From the NCBI RefSeq assembly GCF_905171775.1, contig NC_053497.1, positions 104,481,157 through 104,545,156 of the forward strand: a DNA stretch of 64,000 nt, in the 5' to 3' direction. Shown here one piece after another: positions 41,991 through 54,222 of the stretch. Origin of the DNA: Rana temporaria. Lineage: Eukaryota; Chordata; Amphibia; Anura; Ranidae. Under the pieces are notes generated by a model, which had not been told where the DNA came from, did no database searches, and saw only the letters and a list, made by a program, of their open reading frames with translations. Numbering within the stretch: position 1 is the stretch's first letter; every line of letters begins with the position of its first letter. The position numbers were made by a program, and so were the translations under genes.

Positions 41991-43451
41991 AGCTCTGTCC
42001 AATCACTTCTCTGTGCAGTGATAACTGATACACAAAGGGCCAGCCATTGTGTTGGCAGCACAGTTGGCAGCAAATGTGAGGCCAGCAGCTGGTCCCTCTC
42101 AGTCTGGCCAACCTTGTGATTGATGGAAGAAAGAGTCAAATCCCTTCGTAGCACTTAGCCCAGTCTCTCTGGTCTCATGAAGACTTTCCTACTGTAAATC
42201 ACAAATCAGGATTTTATTTTCAGGGTCACTTGACTGATAAATAATATTCTGCTAATGTTCAGTTTAGGTAACCACAGCTCTCCAATCTGAAAATCAGCAG
42301 GATATGATATAAGGTTCTATTTACCATGAGGACAAGTTTGGTAGCACACTAGAGATTTCCTGTTTGAGTGGTGGCAGTGTGGCACCATGGAACTGCCAGA
42401 CACCCCCCTATTAAATTAGCTAAATTATGGTCTCTGCCTTTTATTTTTCAGGCTATGCTTCTCTGGGGAGAGCTGTCAGCAGGTGTAGGTGTTTATGGGC
42501 AGAACTGTCAACAAGTCTTAAATCCCTGAAGATCCTAAAGTTGTCGCCTTCCTCAGATTGTAGATCTTTAGGCAGAGGAAAATCTGTCACCAATACTCCC
42601 TAAAATATTTGCTGCATCTCTGAGGTCTTTCTGGATCCCTTCCATTTGTCTTTCTATTAGTTATGATTAGAACTTGTTCCTTTATGGCATATCCACTGTC
42701 ATTTCTTAAACCTTTTGTGACAGCATTATACGTGACAGCCATACAAATGGGCTTTAACGCCCAGCCACTGCCTATATGTGTCTGTCTTGTTCTGAGGCAC
42801 AATTCACTGACAGCTCGCGGTCAAATACCGACAATCAAGGGCCCATAGGCGCAGATGTCGGTTGTGTCAGCAATGTTTAGCCAATCACAGTGCAGGAAGA
42901 TCAGCAGCCCTGCCTACTTGCTCCGAATCATGGCCCATTTAAAGCACAGGGGTTAAGTAAAGTTACACATTTTTTTTTATACATTTTTGGTAACCAATCT
43001 AACAAAGCTGAGGTGGCCAATCACTGTACTGTATGTGCCACTATGAAAACTTAAGGGCCTATGTGCCCCTCTGAAAAGCATTCAGTTGTACACCTCTCTG
43101 GACCTGAGCAGCTGCATGCCCTTGTTTAGGTGGCAGTCGGGGGGGTAAAACTGCAGCACAACCACTTGCTTTTACCGTTCTCAGCCACCATGCAAACAAG
43201 CCTCAATTGGATTTTCAATTGATTTTCACCCCAGTGTTTGCTCCCCCGAAGTTGGAAAACAATGGAGACTGTGGACATCAAACTGTTGTTTGTGTTAAAT
43301 TCCATGCAATTTTGTTTTTAATAAAAAGCCAATGGTAATCTTACATAAAATGTAAGAAAATGTATTACACCAGAATCCACCTATAATCGGTCTGTTTGTT
43401 TTCAGTAGAATTGGTCCCCTAATTCTAAATACAGATTTTTTATTTTTTTTA
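41991..43451. other. Unassigned noncoding stretch
   Basis: About 1.5 kb with no exon hallmark or repeat ends recognised. Open frames there have no recognisable content. Confidence 0.4.
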
Positions 43452-43455
43452 TTAA

Positions 43456-44080
43456 AGTAGAAGTCCACCCTAACACTAAAATCCCTACATCTACAGACAT
43501 CCTCGATCTAACATAGGCTCCATTCACACCTAGGCAGACAAATTCGCGGCGAGATTGACCCCCTCTATGGAGATGGTTCCTATCTCCTAGCCGAACGCCG
43601 AAAGCCGCCTGAAAAAAAGGTCCGGGACCTTTTTTCAGGCGGGAGGCGTCCGGCGTCCGGCGTGGAGATGTGAACCATCTCCATAGAGGGACATGTGTTT
43701 TCATCCCTCTGGCGGCAGCGGCGTAGCACTACAGGCGTAAAAACGCCTAGATGTGAATGGGGGCTAACCTATCCAGCCCTGTAAAGAAGAAATCGGTATA
43801 CATACGTTTTCTGAAGCCAATCCAATCTCCAGCGGCGGAAGCTCTGCAGAGGACACACGGCTATGAAATGAACAGGGAGCGACATCACCCATTGGGGCTT
43901 CCAATGTCGGATGTGTCCTCTGCACCCACCTCCGCAGCGAATTTGCAGCTGACAGCTCAGCGTTGGATCGGCTTCAAAAAAGGTGTATACGGATTTCTTT
44001 TTTACAGGACTAGATATATTAATGTTAGATAACGGATGTCTGAAGATGCAGGGATGTTAGTGTTAGGGTGGACTTCTACT
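43456..44080. mobile_element. TTAA-flanked MITE with nested insertion
   Basis: The ends AGTAGAAGTCCACCCTAACA and TGTTAGGGTGGACTTCTACT are complementary, flanked by TTAA (43452-43455 and 44081-44084). A second element (43514-43766, TAGGCTCCATTCACACC to GATGTGAATGGGGGCTA) is nested within. Same family as 46380-46742 and 32198-32843. Noncoding. Confidence 0.93.
43514..43766. mobile_element. MITE of the 'CATTCACAC' class, nested
   Basis: TAGGCTCCATTCACACCTAG pairs with CTAGATGTGAATGGGGGCTA. Long internal arms (CTATGGAGATGG and CCATCTCCATAG; CCTTTTTTCAGGCGG) make it a strong hairpin. Confidence 0.8.
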
Positions 44081-44084
44081 TTAA

Positions 44085-44806
44085 GGGCCAGATTCTCAGT
44101 GGAGATACGACGGCGTATCTCCAGATACGCCGTTGTATCTCTGCGTTGTGCCGTCATATCTATGCGCCTGATTCATAGAATCAGTTACGTATAGATTTCC
44201 ATTAGATCCGACTGGCGTAAGTCTCTTACGCCGTCGGATCGTAACTGCATATTTACGCGTCAAAATATGCAAATCAGCTAGATACGCGAATTCATGAACG
44301 TACGCCCGGCCGACGCAGTAAAGTTACGCCGTTTACGCTAGGCTTTTCCTGGCGTATAGTTACCCCTGCTATATGGTGGCGTAAGTGCGGCGTACCAATG
44401 TTAAGTATGGCCGTCGTTCCCACGTCAAATTCTGAATTGTTTACGTTGTTTGCATAACTCGTCCGTGAATGGGGCTGGACGTAATTTTTATGTTCACGTC
44501 AAAACCAATACGTCCTTGCGGTGTATTAGGAGCAATGCACACTGGGAGATTTCCACGGACGGCGCATGCTCCGTTCGTGAAAAACGTCAATCACGTCGGG
44601 TCACAGAACATTAACATAAAACACGCCCCCCTGTCCCACATTTGAATTAGGCGGGCTTACGCCGGCCGATTTACGCTACGCCGCCGCAACTTACGGAGCA
44701 AGTGCTTTGAGAATACAGCACTTGCCTGTCTAAGTTGCGGAGGCGTAACGTAAATCGGATACGTTACGCTGCCGCAAAGATACGCCGCTGGACGAGAATC
44801 TGGCCC
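44085..44806. mobile_element. GGGCCAGATTC family element, copy 1
   Basis: It runs from GGGCCAGATTCTCAGTGG to GAGAATCTGGCCC. The interior is unusually rich in CpG and TACG (GATACGACGGCGTATCTCC, CACGTCAAATTC, CGTCCGTGAATGGGGCTGG, AATTAGGCGGGCTTACGCCG). It begins directly at the TTAA of the preceding MITE. No transposase frame. Confidence 0.88.
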
Positions 44807-45967
44807 AGTGTCTTTAATTTGCAGAAGGGTCCTTTGCCGTTCAATCTGGCCAGAGTTTGTCATGTGCTGATTCACTCATTCTTCCTGCTAAATCAGCCCA
44901 AAAATGTTTTCCATGGTTTGCTTTGTCAGCATCACCTTGGCAAAATTCAATTTTTAAATGGACTTTTGTCAAAGGAGCCGAGCAGAAAGTTCTCGGCTGA
45001 ACAGCACTTGCATCCAATCAGATGCAGGCACTGTTCAAGTATTCTGACAGCTATAGGTGCCAGCTGTCACAGTACAATAGCTGGCACCGCAGATCCGTCC
45101 ATCCACGCTGTTTCACATGGATGAGGGAATTGAGTGATGTCTCTTGTTCAGCCAGTGGAGCTGAATAAGTGAAATCTTGATGTGTGTGCCAGTTGGATAA
45201 TTTAGGTCGGCCCTCATATAAAATATTTTTGGTAATTCTAAACTGGAGCCGTGATGTCCTGCATGCTCTTCCTCCCCCCTCGGCATCCCATGATCCCCCC
45301 CACCCCTCTCTTTAGACAATTATTATAATTGCAGCTTGTCTGAGCAGCCCCGGCGCTCCTGCACTGTGTGCCTGTGGCAGCTGCTGGGATGAATTACATC
45401 TTGCACAACCACAAGAATCTCAAGATTTATTTTAAGTCTGTAAAAAAAATAGAGATTTCCAGTGGTTGGAGTTTTAGGACTTGAGGCGGGTATGTGTGTG
45501 TTGTACTACACTCCCTCAGCAGATGTGATATTCTAATTCTAGGCATTTATGAATTATTGAGACATTTTCCAGGGTTAATTCATCCTATTGTCAGTAAATC
45601 TCATCCCTAGGGATCACATCTACAGCTGAGTGAGCAGCCAGCATGCAACATAGAATAAGCCAGGGGGGTCCATGCAGGGGGCAGAGGCAGGTTGGCTGCG
45701 GTACTTCTATTGTTCTCACCCTTTCCCCCGGACATGCAGGATCTGCGCATGCTGCAGAATACCTTGAGCTGGGCTTAAAAATGACTTTTTCTGTTATACA
45801 AATGATTTGAAGAAAAAGCTGCCAGCTACAAAAATCTTTTCAATGAATAATCTGCCTGATAAAAAAATGTAAATTGAGTCTGCAATGACTGTCCCAGCAA
45901 TCACCAGTCAGCTAGAGAAGCTTTCTCGTCTTTAAAACCGAAAAAAAAAAAAAATCTGATGTACTTA
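44807..45967. other. Unassigned stretch with a foldback near 44975-45090
   Basis: Around 44985-45090 the text includes GCCGAGCAGAAAGTTCTCGGC (a hairpin) and two related GCACTTGCATCC/GCAGGCACTG blocks, probably a degraded element. The rest (45100-45960) looks nonrepetitive but contains no convincing exon. Confidence 0.4.
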
Positions 45968-45971
45968 TTAA

Positions 45972-46370
45972 AGTGGTTGTGATCCCATACAGACCACTTT
46001 GACCTACAGGTAAGCCTAGATTAAACGATTAAGGAGATATTTCCAAGAAAGACATCGCTGATGTCTACGGCGCGCAGACAACGGCGCGCAGGCGCACTGA
46101 GCGTGCCGCTACTAATGGCATCATGCCGTTAGTGGCGGCTCCCGCACACGCGCGGGACTGACGTCATCGCTGCTCCGGTCAGTCACAGCGCCGGAGCAGC
46201 GATACTCGGAGATACCCGGAAGATACCCGGAGGACGTGTCCAAAGATCGCTGCAGGGGCTTCGTTCTCAGGTAAGTAATTCATAATGAGCTAGTATGCTA
46301 TGCATACTAGCTCATTATGCCTTTGTCTTGCAGGTTTTTTTTTTTTTTTAAGAGAGAGTTTACTTCCTCT
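45972..46370. mobile_element. TTAA-flanked MITE, CpG-rich interior
   Basis: The ends AGTGGTTGTGATCCC and AGTTTACTTCCTCT are weak inverted repeats, with TTAA on both sides (45968-45971 and 46371-46374). The interior 46060-46230 is GC-rich with a TGACGTCA site at 46149-46156 and repeated GGAGCAGCGAT/ATCGCTGCTCC. Noncoding. Confidence 0.7.
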
Positions 46371-46379
46371 TTAAATTAA

Positions 46380-46742
46380 AGTAGAAGTCCATGCTAACAC
46401 TAAAATCCCTGAATCTACTGGAATCTACGATCTAACACTAACCTATCTAGCCCTGTAAAGAGGAAATCTGTATCCATACCTTTTTCGAAGCTGCTCCGAC
46501 CCAATCTCATGCTGAGCTGTCAACCGACAATGGAAGCCCCATAGTAACCCTATGGGTGACGTCACACCCCATTCGTTTCACAGCCTTTGTCGGGCGTGTC
46601 CTCTGCAGAGCTTCCGCCGCTGGAGACCAGCTTTTAAAAAAGGTATGTATACTGATTTCTTCTTTACAGGGCTAGATAGGTTAGTATTAGATCATGGATG
46701 CCAGTAGATGCAGAGATTTTAGTTTTAGCATGGACTTCCACT
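46380..46742. mobile_element. TTAA-flanked MITE, undisturbed copy
   Basis: The ends AGTAGAAGTCCATGCTAACA and TTTTAGCATGGACTTCCACT pair. TTAA lies at 46376-46379 and overlaps the right end (46742-46745). At about 363 bp it shows the basic size of the family also present at 43456-44080 and 32198-32843. Confidence 0.9.
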
Positions 46743-46745
46743 TAA

Positions 46746-47920
46746 AAAAAATGTATTTTATTTTTATGGATAGAGCGTAGAGGGATTAGAACACCTGGCA
46801 GGTTTATATTGCTCTCTGTTCCCCAGTCATGATTACTGTTATCAAACTTAAAAAAAGAAAAGCCCAAATTTTGGGTTGCCCCCAGAAAAGTAATAGAGAG
46901 GAAAACGTCCAATGGGGACGCTAGTTCTGGTGACAACCATGGATTGCATCACTTTGAAGGGGTTAATAACTTTCTTTTGCTATGCGACAGGAAATGAAGG
47001 GGAACCTCCTTAATGGGACACAGATGGTGAGAAAAAAAAAAACCCTGACGGGGGTTAGAATCCCTCTTTTATCTAAAATAAAAAAAGTTTTGCCTGTAGT
47101 ACTACTTAAATAAAGGAAGAAGAAGTTGGCAAGAGATGCCAGCTCCGTGAATTTAGTGATCTGCAGGAGGGTATTGGGAGGTACCCAAGTTACTCATCCT
47201 ATTGCGGAAAACGTATCCTGAGTAGAGATCTGGCCAATCTAGACACGCACTCCTCACATTATTCACAGCAAATCGTTACACAGAATATGTTTGCAAAACC
47301 GAGCGTCTAAATTGGGATTTTATGCGATTTTTCTGTGTTCCCCAATGCAGAGGATGCAGGAAAAGCTGGTCATGTCTGTAAAAGAGCGCCCACACTGACC
47401 CCCAGCTCTCTGGGGTGGTAGGACCACTGGGGAGGGGTGAGCCCCCCCCCCCAACACCTGGATCTGAGCATTAGATCCATTCCTAGAGGAAATCTGGGTG
47501 CAGCTCAGCTGTCAATCACTTCTCCCTGACAGACATCCAAGAAGTTCTGCAGTGGTTCCAATAGATTCTCTACAACTGATCTGCCAGAAAAGTGCCCATC
47601 TAATCACCCCCCAGCTAAATAACTGCCCCTGCCCCCAGCAGAATTAAAGTTAGTGACGTTGTGACCTTGCAGCCCATGCATGTCTATATATGGAGCAGAA
47701 AGTTATAGCAATGAAGCGAGGAACTTCCCAAAGATGGTCAATAACAATGAACGATCAGGGGGTACATGCTGCCCTGCCAGGGGCATCGGATCTGCCATGG
47801 AGCTCATGCAGTGTTCGCAGAGGATGCTGCCCCCTCCCTGCAGCAAGCTGGGGGCCCCTGGAGACGATGTGGCCCCTGCACTGCCACAGATTGCAGAAGT
47901 GATCAGAGGGCGGATTGGGG
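46746..47920. other. Nonrepetitive stretch left of the candidate first exon
   Basis: Apparently unique DNA. No exon or repeat is supported. It has a C run at 47443-47452. Confidence 0.4.
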
Positions 47921-47927
47921 CACCTAC

Positions 47928-48180
47928 CTGATGGCTGACCTCGCTGTATAACACACACACACGGACTGATCGCAGCTCAAATCTGCCAGATCTCTTCTGC
48001 ACACAGGAAGGTAAAGAGCAATGAAGAGCCTCCACCCCAATGACTCATCCACTGCTGCTCCACCCACTGGTGGCTGAGGGGTAGTGCAAGCCGAAGAGGG
48101 GCTGCCTGAGCCCACGTCGTGCCATCTGCAGGGAGGAGGAGAGGGCTCAGGGCAGCTGCTGGAGAGTCATGTGTAGACAC
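47928..48180 (-). promoter_or_regulatory. Candidate noncoding first exon and promoter (tentative, gelsolin orientation)
   Basis: On the gene strand the sequence ends GTCAGCCATCAG followed by GTAGGTG, a strong splice donor (exon end 47928). About 110 bases upstream lie an AP-1 site and an inverted CCAAT box together (plus strand CCAATGACTCAT, 48037-48048). The region is not an evident repeat and is GC-balanced. Gelsolin genes of other vertebrates have distal noncoding first exons, so this fits position and orientation. No transcript evidence is available, and no TATA box is seen. Confidence 0.25.
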
Positions 48181-48486
48181 AGCCCTGATTTGGAATGGAA
48201 TCCCTCTGTCTGTCCATCCTTCTTCCTCACTAAAAAATGTACAATTAACTACTAAAGGTTTTTACATCTTCCATCCAACCTCTGTGGTATCTTGGGAAGT
48301 CAGTGTAATGTGATGGATAAAAGCACTTCTGGGTGTAATCATCATCATCCTCTGTGTGTGACTGGAGCATGGCAAGGCTGGCACTCTGTCTTCCTCATTC
48401 TTATCTCAGAAAAACATGGAGGTACAGACATCTTCATGTGAGAGAAACCAGGACTATCAGGTCCCGGTCACACCTCAGCGTTTTGT

Positions 48487-48860
48487 AGCTGGGTTCGCAC
48501 TTGTGTGATGTCACACACCGCATGTGATTCGCACCGCACTGCTGTGCAGATCGCGTACGATGTCTGTGCGATGCAAATTCAGCCATACAGACTATATGGC
48601 TGAATTCCCATCGCATTTGCACCAAAACGATGCAGGACCCTTTTTTTGGTCCGCCCTGAAATCGTATCACATGGGTGTTCACACCTTTGCGATCCGATTC
48701 CTGCACCGTTTGGCAGTTTGCACTGCAATCTGCGAACAGATCTGGGGGTGTCATTAACTTTGCATTGATACTCGCAGCGGTTCGCAGATATCAGTATGAA
48801 CCGCCAGCAGGTGACATGCAATGCGTGAATAGCAATGGTTCCTGCATTGCATATATGTGA
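48487..48860. mobile_element. Repeat element, copy 1 of a direct pair
   Basis: From CTGGGTTCGCACTTGTGTG to ATATGTGAACCAGC. It shares long text with 48951-49306: GCTGTGCAGATC, CAGCCATACA, ACCCTTTTTTTGGTCCGC, ATCACATGGGTGT, GCGATCCGATTCCTGCACC. Noncoding. Confidence 0.8.
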
Positions 48861-48950
48861 ACCAGCACGGCAGCTCCAAAATGCTGGAGAAGAAAATCAT
48901 ATTCTCTATGGAGCTGGTTCACATCTCCACTCCATGTCGCCTGAGGCCTG

Positions 48951-49306
48951 GTTCACACCAGTGCAATGCCAGACACCGCATTGCTGTGCAGATCACATGC
49001 AATATCTGTGTGATGCGATTTTAGCCATACAAACTGTAAATCGCATCACATTCGCACCAAAATGGTGCAGGGCCCTTTTTTTGGTCCGCACTGGAATCGG
49101 ATCACATGGGTGTGCACACTTATGCGATCCGATTCCTGCACCATTTCACAGTTCGCACTGCGATCTGCTGACCAATCTGTGGGTGTCGATAACTTTACAT
49201 TGACACCCGCACCGTTTTGCAGATCTGCAAACCGGTACGGAGTGCGATGCGGGAACCCGCACTGGATTCGCAGGGTTCTTGCATCGCACCAGCATGAACC
49301 CAGCCT
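48951..49306. mobile_element. Repeat element, copy 2 of a direct pair
   Basis: From AGGCCTGGTTCACACCAGTG to CACCAGCATGAACCCAGCCT, giving weak inverted ends. Same order and orientation as copy 1, so either two insertions of one family or a local duplication. Confidence 0.8.
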
Positions 49307-49478
49307 TTTAAAGGTTAACTTTTTTTTTATTATTTCACAAAACACAACAAACAACAGTGTCACAGGTCCAAAAGTTCTGGAGCTTTTTTTTGGTAGCTCA
49401 AATTGGAAAGATCTGCGTGTTTTTGGAGCTTTTTATTTCCCATCGAAATAAATGGAAACACACGTTTTTGTACATTTT

Positions 49479-50177
49479 GGGCCAGATTCAGGTAGACTTA
49501 CGACGGGCGTATCAGTAGCAACTTTAAGCGTATGCTCAAACTGAGATATGCTTAAATGTTGCTAAGATACGGCCGGCGTAAGTCTCCTACGCCATTGTAT
49601 CTTAACTGCATATTTACGCTGGCCGCTAGGGGCGTGTACACTGATTTACGCCTAGAATATGTAAATCAGCTAGATACGCCTATTCACGAATGTACGCCCG
49701 GCGGTCGCAGTAGAGATACGCCGTTTACGTAAGGGGTTTTCAGGCGTAAAGATAAACCACCAAAAAGATGGCGCACCCAATGTTAAGTATGGACGTCGGA
49801 ACCGCGTCAAATTTTTCTAATTTTACGTAGTTTGCGTAACTCGTCCGTGAATGGGGCTAGCCGTAATTTACGTTCACGTCGAAAGCATTGACGATTTGCC
49901 GACGTCATTTGGAGCATGCGCACTGGGATACGTTCACGGACGGCGCATGCGCCGTTCGATCGAAACGTCATTTACGTGGGGTCACACCTAATATACATAA
50001 AACACGCCCACAGCTTCAACATTTGAATTAGGCGGGCTTACGCCGGCCCTAATACGCTACGCCGCCGGAACTTCGGCGGCAAAATCTTTTTAGAATACCA
50101 TACTCGCCTCTCATAGTTACGGCGGCGTAGCGTATAGGAGATACGCTACGCCCGCCTTAAGGTATGTGAATCTACCC
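49479..50177. mobile_element. GGGCCAGATTC family element, copy 2
   Basis: From GGGCCAGATTCAGGTAGACT to ATGTGAATCTACCC, flanked by TTT or a T-rich equivalent. The interior matches copy 1 (CGTCCGTGAATGGGGCTAG, GGCGGGCTTACGCCGGCC, AAACACGCCC). Confidence 0.88.
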
Positions 50178-52086
50178 CTTTGTTTGCATGTTTCCATTTT
50201 TCTGCTCAAATACAAAAATGGAAAAACAAAATGTTAATAATATAGGAATAAATAAATGTAAAATAAATACACAAATAACCAAAAATCATCATTACTAAAT
50301 AATAACTTAGGAGTTAATTCTGAGGCCTACCAAGTACATTTTTTTTTAATCTTTTGCTTTTTTTACTGAACAGCAGTTTTCAATGCGCCTAACGCCCAAG
50401 TGTCTGGCTCGCAGTTGTAGTCCGGGCCCTTTGACTTGAATTGGCACATTTGACAAGCGGCGCTGCCTATCAATTCAACATGTGGAGTTAAATGTGCCAT
50501 GGCCATGAAGCAAAGCATCGCAGCCACAGCTTGTGAACAGCCCCTTCTGGCTGTATAGTAGGCTTTAGTTAGTCACAAGGTGGTAAAACCTCAGCTCAAC
50601 AGCCTTTTTTTACCCCCCCCCCCCCCCCCCCAGTCACTCGTGTGAAAGAAGCCTTACTAGAGTAACAGGAATTTTTCCACACTGAATCAGCATCAGTCAC
50701 TGCATCGTGTCCAGATCACAGCACATAGTTGGCGTGATGTGCAATGTAATGCAGTGCAGACATGCTGCATTTTTTCACAGCTCATTGGTGCATTGTTGTG
50801 GGGAGACATGAATTGAGTGTACACTTCCAGAAAAAAAAAAAACAGCGCCTTGTGTTGTAAAACGCAAAGTATCGCTCATCTCTGCTGCTACATAGAGGCC
50901 ACTAACTGCCCATTAAGGGATCATTTATACTAGCAGTTGGGGTTGAGCCGTATTTTTACCTCACCTATGCTTTGCAACCGCAGCAGCAACCGCAGCACCT
51001 TTGCTTTGCAACTGCAGGTTGCTTTGCAACCCCCATGTCTTGTTCAGCAAGAACTACGACCCAACGCAACCCATTCAAGTGATTGGGGCCACACTGCAAC
51101 CATGCACAATGCATGGAGTTGCAGTGCAGTAGTGTGGCATTGAGGGCTCACCAGGGCCTATTTTTGTTCTTAATTTGTCCGACCTTTGTTATTTGGATAG
51201 CCTGATACCGTCTTTGACAGTTACCGTTTGTGGATTTATTACCTGCATTACATATTGTTATAGCAGTGGTTTGTTAAATCATTTGCTGTACAAATTATAC
51301 AAGAGATTAATTCAAAGGACGCTTTATTTTATTTGGATCTATCCTTGTGGAATTTCCAAGGTTATTATTTTATTTCCAATAAGCGCCACATTACCTACCC
51401 TTATCAATTTTATCCTCAGTGTGAGAACACCCTCATGTTGGCAGCTATTGGTGTAGTTTGTTTATTATCGCGATGGTTTGCGCATTAGCACCCTTTTTAT
51501 AATAGAGGTTAGCTTTGACACCATTGTGAGCCTGCAATTTTGCAGACTCCACCAACTACCCTGCCAACATAAGCACACTGGTGATGCCCACCCCAAGCTC
51601 TTTCACTGCCAGTGCAAGCCTGATTTTGGTGTTCAGTTGGTGTGCAGTAGCATATTATGAAGAACAATTTTAGGCCATTACAATGAAAAACATAGTCAGA
51701 CTATTAAAGGGAAAGTGGCATTTGTATTGGACAGGTGATTATGTCCACAGACAGGGATGATTGTCAGGGCAGATCTTCAAATATTGAATTCAGCATTTGA
51801 AGGGATAAGTTGGAACCTAGGACATAAATGTTAGTATCTGGCTATTTTTAGCACTAAGTCATTTCTGCTGACACTTCTGCATTTTTGCACATCATCGGTG
51901 AGTCATCTATGTTCAATGGTTTGGGGGATTTCCTCAGAACAGCTGTGTTAAACTTAACAGGGATTCAAATATTTTATTATTTCAGGCAAACAATCTTTAA
52001 TTGTCAGGGTATGAGAACCTGGAAGCGCCTGGAAGATGTAGAGATACCAGGAATGGAACTATGAATGTGACTCACCAACAGGGCAG
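50178..52086. other. Unassigned noncoding stretch
   Basis: AT-rich at 51160-51470, with T-rich text resembling 52450-52680 and 63050-63700. No exon is supported. Contains a C run (50615-50631). Confidence 0.4.
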
Positions 52087-52705
52087 GCTATACAGACACT
52101 GCATAAAGTGACAAGTGCTTTTGCGCTAATACGGACCCTCAATATGCAATAACCTAAACAAAATAAATACAGTGCAGCACAACCTAATCGTGTTTACAAT
52201 ACACAAATACAGAAATCAATAATAAGTGGGATTCTGCGCAACGTATCACACAAACATAAAGTGATGATGTGCAAAATAGTCCCAAAATGAATAAATAAAT
52301 AAGTGCTGCCAAATGGAAATGCTGGTGTTGCTGAATTTCCACTCAATCAGATACTGGTAATTGACAGATGATTAAACGTATCCCTCACTGGGCTCACAGG
52401 ACTCTTACCTCCAGGCCGATAGTAAAGGGCATCTAGTATAAACGTCACTATTTTGCACATCATCACTTTATTATTCCTATTTAGCATTGGTGTTAAATTG
52501 TTTTATATTTATTTTTATGGGACTTCATTGCACTTTATTGTTGGACTCATTCACCAATTTAGCTTGATAGCTCTCTTATTATTATTTCATCATATTAATC
52601 ACTCATCACTTTTAGTTTGGTTCCTTTTTGTTTACACTTACCATGTTTGTGTGATACGTTGCGCAGAATCCCACTTATACAGACACTGCACAGTGACAAG
52701 GCCAT
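52087..52705. mobile_element. Inverted-repeat insertion with long flanking duplication
   Basis: CTATACAGACACTGCATAAAGTGACAAG (in two pieces, near 52088-52113) recurs as TATACAGACACTGCACAGTGACAAG (near 52676-52700). Between them, ATAAGTGGGATTCTGCGCAA and CGTATCACACAAACAT (52224-52260) are inverted at 52640-52677, and AAGTGATGATGTGCAAAAT is inverted at 52451-52470. Family unknown; Penelope-like or another retroelement is possible. Confidence 0.5.
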
Positions 52706-53929
52706 AGGCGTGCGCACAGGGTGTGCCAGGTGTGCCTGGGCACAACCTAATCACTTTGTGCTGCATAGATTCCCCCTGCTACTTGGCTGAAGAGGGGCTG
52801 GGGAATTTATGTTCTCAGTCTCTTTCTCTGTTTCAAAAGTGAGACATCAGGGGTCTGTTTAGACCCCTGGTATTTCACCAAAGCCTAAAAAAAAAATTCA
52901 AATATAATAATATTTATCTTCATAGAAAATGAATACAATTGTAAAAAAAAGTTTTAATAAAAAAATAATAAAAATAAACTACTGACATCAATCTCTGCTT
53001 TTCTGACACTGTCCACTGCCCTACTGACACCATCCACTGCTCTACTGCCATATATATATATTGGCACACATGTGTATTTGAGCTTTGGGGTGCGCACCCT
53101 TATGCAATAGTCTGTGCACACCTATGGACCAGGCACAGGGGATCCCAGATCATATGCTCTTCAGTCAGTCATTATAGGCCACAGCATAGTAATTTATTAC
53201 TTGCTGCTGCTACTACAATGGTTCATGTATACAAATGCACAACATGCCATTCCCGTAGCCTCACCTTTTTGTTTCTTTGGATGTGGGGTTCAGGGAACTA
53301 TGGACCATTTTGCAATGCCCCAATGTCCAGAGGCCGAGGATTAGAGGTTACAACCTGATGCAATCCATTTTTGACAAAAACATAGTCAGAAACCCCTGGG
53401 AAGCATTGCGTCACAGACCTATCATCCTCAACAGAGCTGGACGGAAACTGATAGCCTTCATTTTTTTATGCCATTTGTCAAACTAATGCCAGAGCCTGGC
53501 AGCAGTCAACCTTGAACTTCATGAAGGTAAAGCAACAGATCATGGGTACAATGATTCACGAAAAGAACACTTCCATACTAAACAACACTTTTACTCAAGA
53601 TTTCTCAAAATATGGTGCCCCTGGTTGGAGCTTTATCAAGACCTTAAAGTGATTTAAAACCTCAGACATGAAATATGAACAAAGCACATGCTTCTATAGT
53701 GTGTACTTGTCTCATTTAAGAGCACTAAGTGTAATTTCTGTCTACTGCTTTGTTCCTCTGCTATCAGTATGAGCAACTTCTCACAAGTTTTCCTGACACC
53801 AAGAGAAAAACAGTGATGGTGAGGGACCTCCAGCTAATTGACATCCTCAGCTCTGTTCCTGTGTGCTGGGTGAAGGAGGGGAAATTTCACTCCAATCAGC
53901 TCTCAGAGCTCTGCTCACTGAGCTCTAAG
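52706..53929. other. Mostly unassigned; possible retroelement scrap near 53220-53490
   Basis: The frames at 53114-53486 include SPFCFFGCGVQGTMDHFA and NPWEALRHRPIILNRAGRK, faintly like the Cys/His tail of a LINE ORF2. The match is too weak to name. Confidence 0.25.
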
Positions 53930-54222
53930 AACCCGTTCACACCTAGGTGTTTTGGGGCGTTTTCTGCGCTAAGCCTCAGCTCTCAAAACACTCAACAAGA
54001 CAAATCACATTCATTTCAATAGCCTCACATCTGAGGGTTCTGTCGCCTAAAGCAAAATGCCCGTCACTCAAATAAGTACAGATTGCAGATTAGAGGCGTT
54101 TTACTGCTTAAGATTGGTGACCTTTTGAAGTTTAAAAGTCCTGTACAAAACGCTGCAAAAACACCCCAAAAAAGCCAGAAAAAACTTCTGTAAAATAGCA
54201 ACGCCTAGATGTGAACGGAGCA
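53930..54222. mobile_element. MITE of the 'CATTCACAC' class (diverged)
   Basis: GAACCCGTTCACACCTAGGTG pairs with GCCTAGATGTGAACGGAGC. Interior AAAACGC and GGCGTTTT blocks as in relatives. Noncoding. Confidence 0.7.

Noticed and set aside
47680..48180. Overlapping frames on both strands suggesting a coding exon
   Set aside because: No recognisable protein; the GC-balanced sequence opens several frames at once. Kept only as a tentative promoter/noncoding exon.
53114..53486. LINE ORF2 C-terminus
   Set aside because: Only a weak Cys/His resemblance in one frame and a break between frames; not enough to call.
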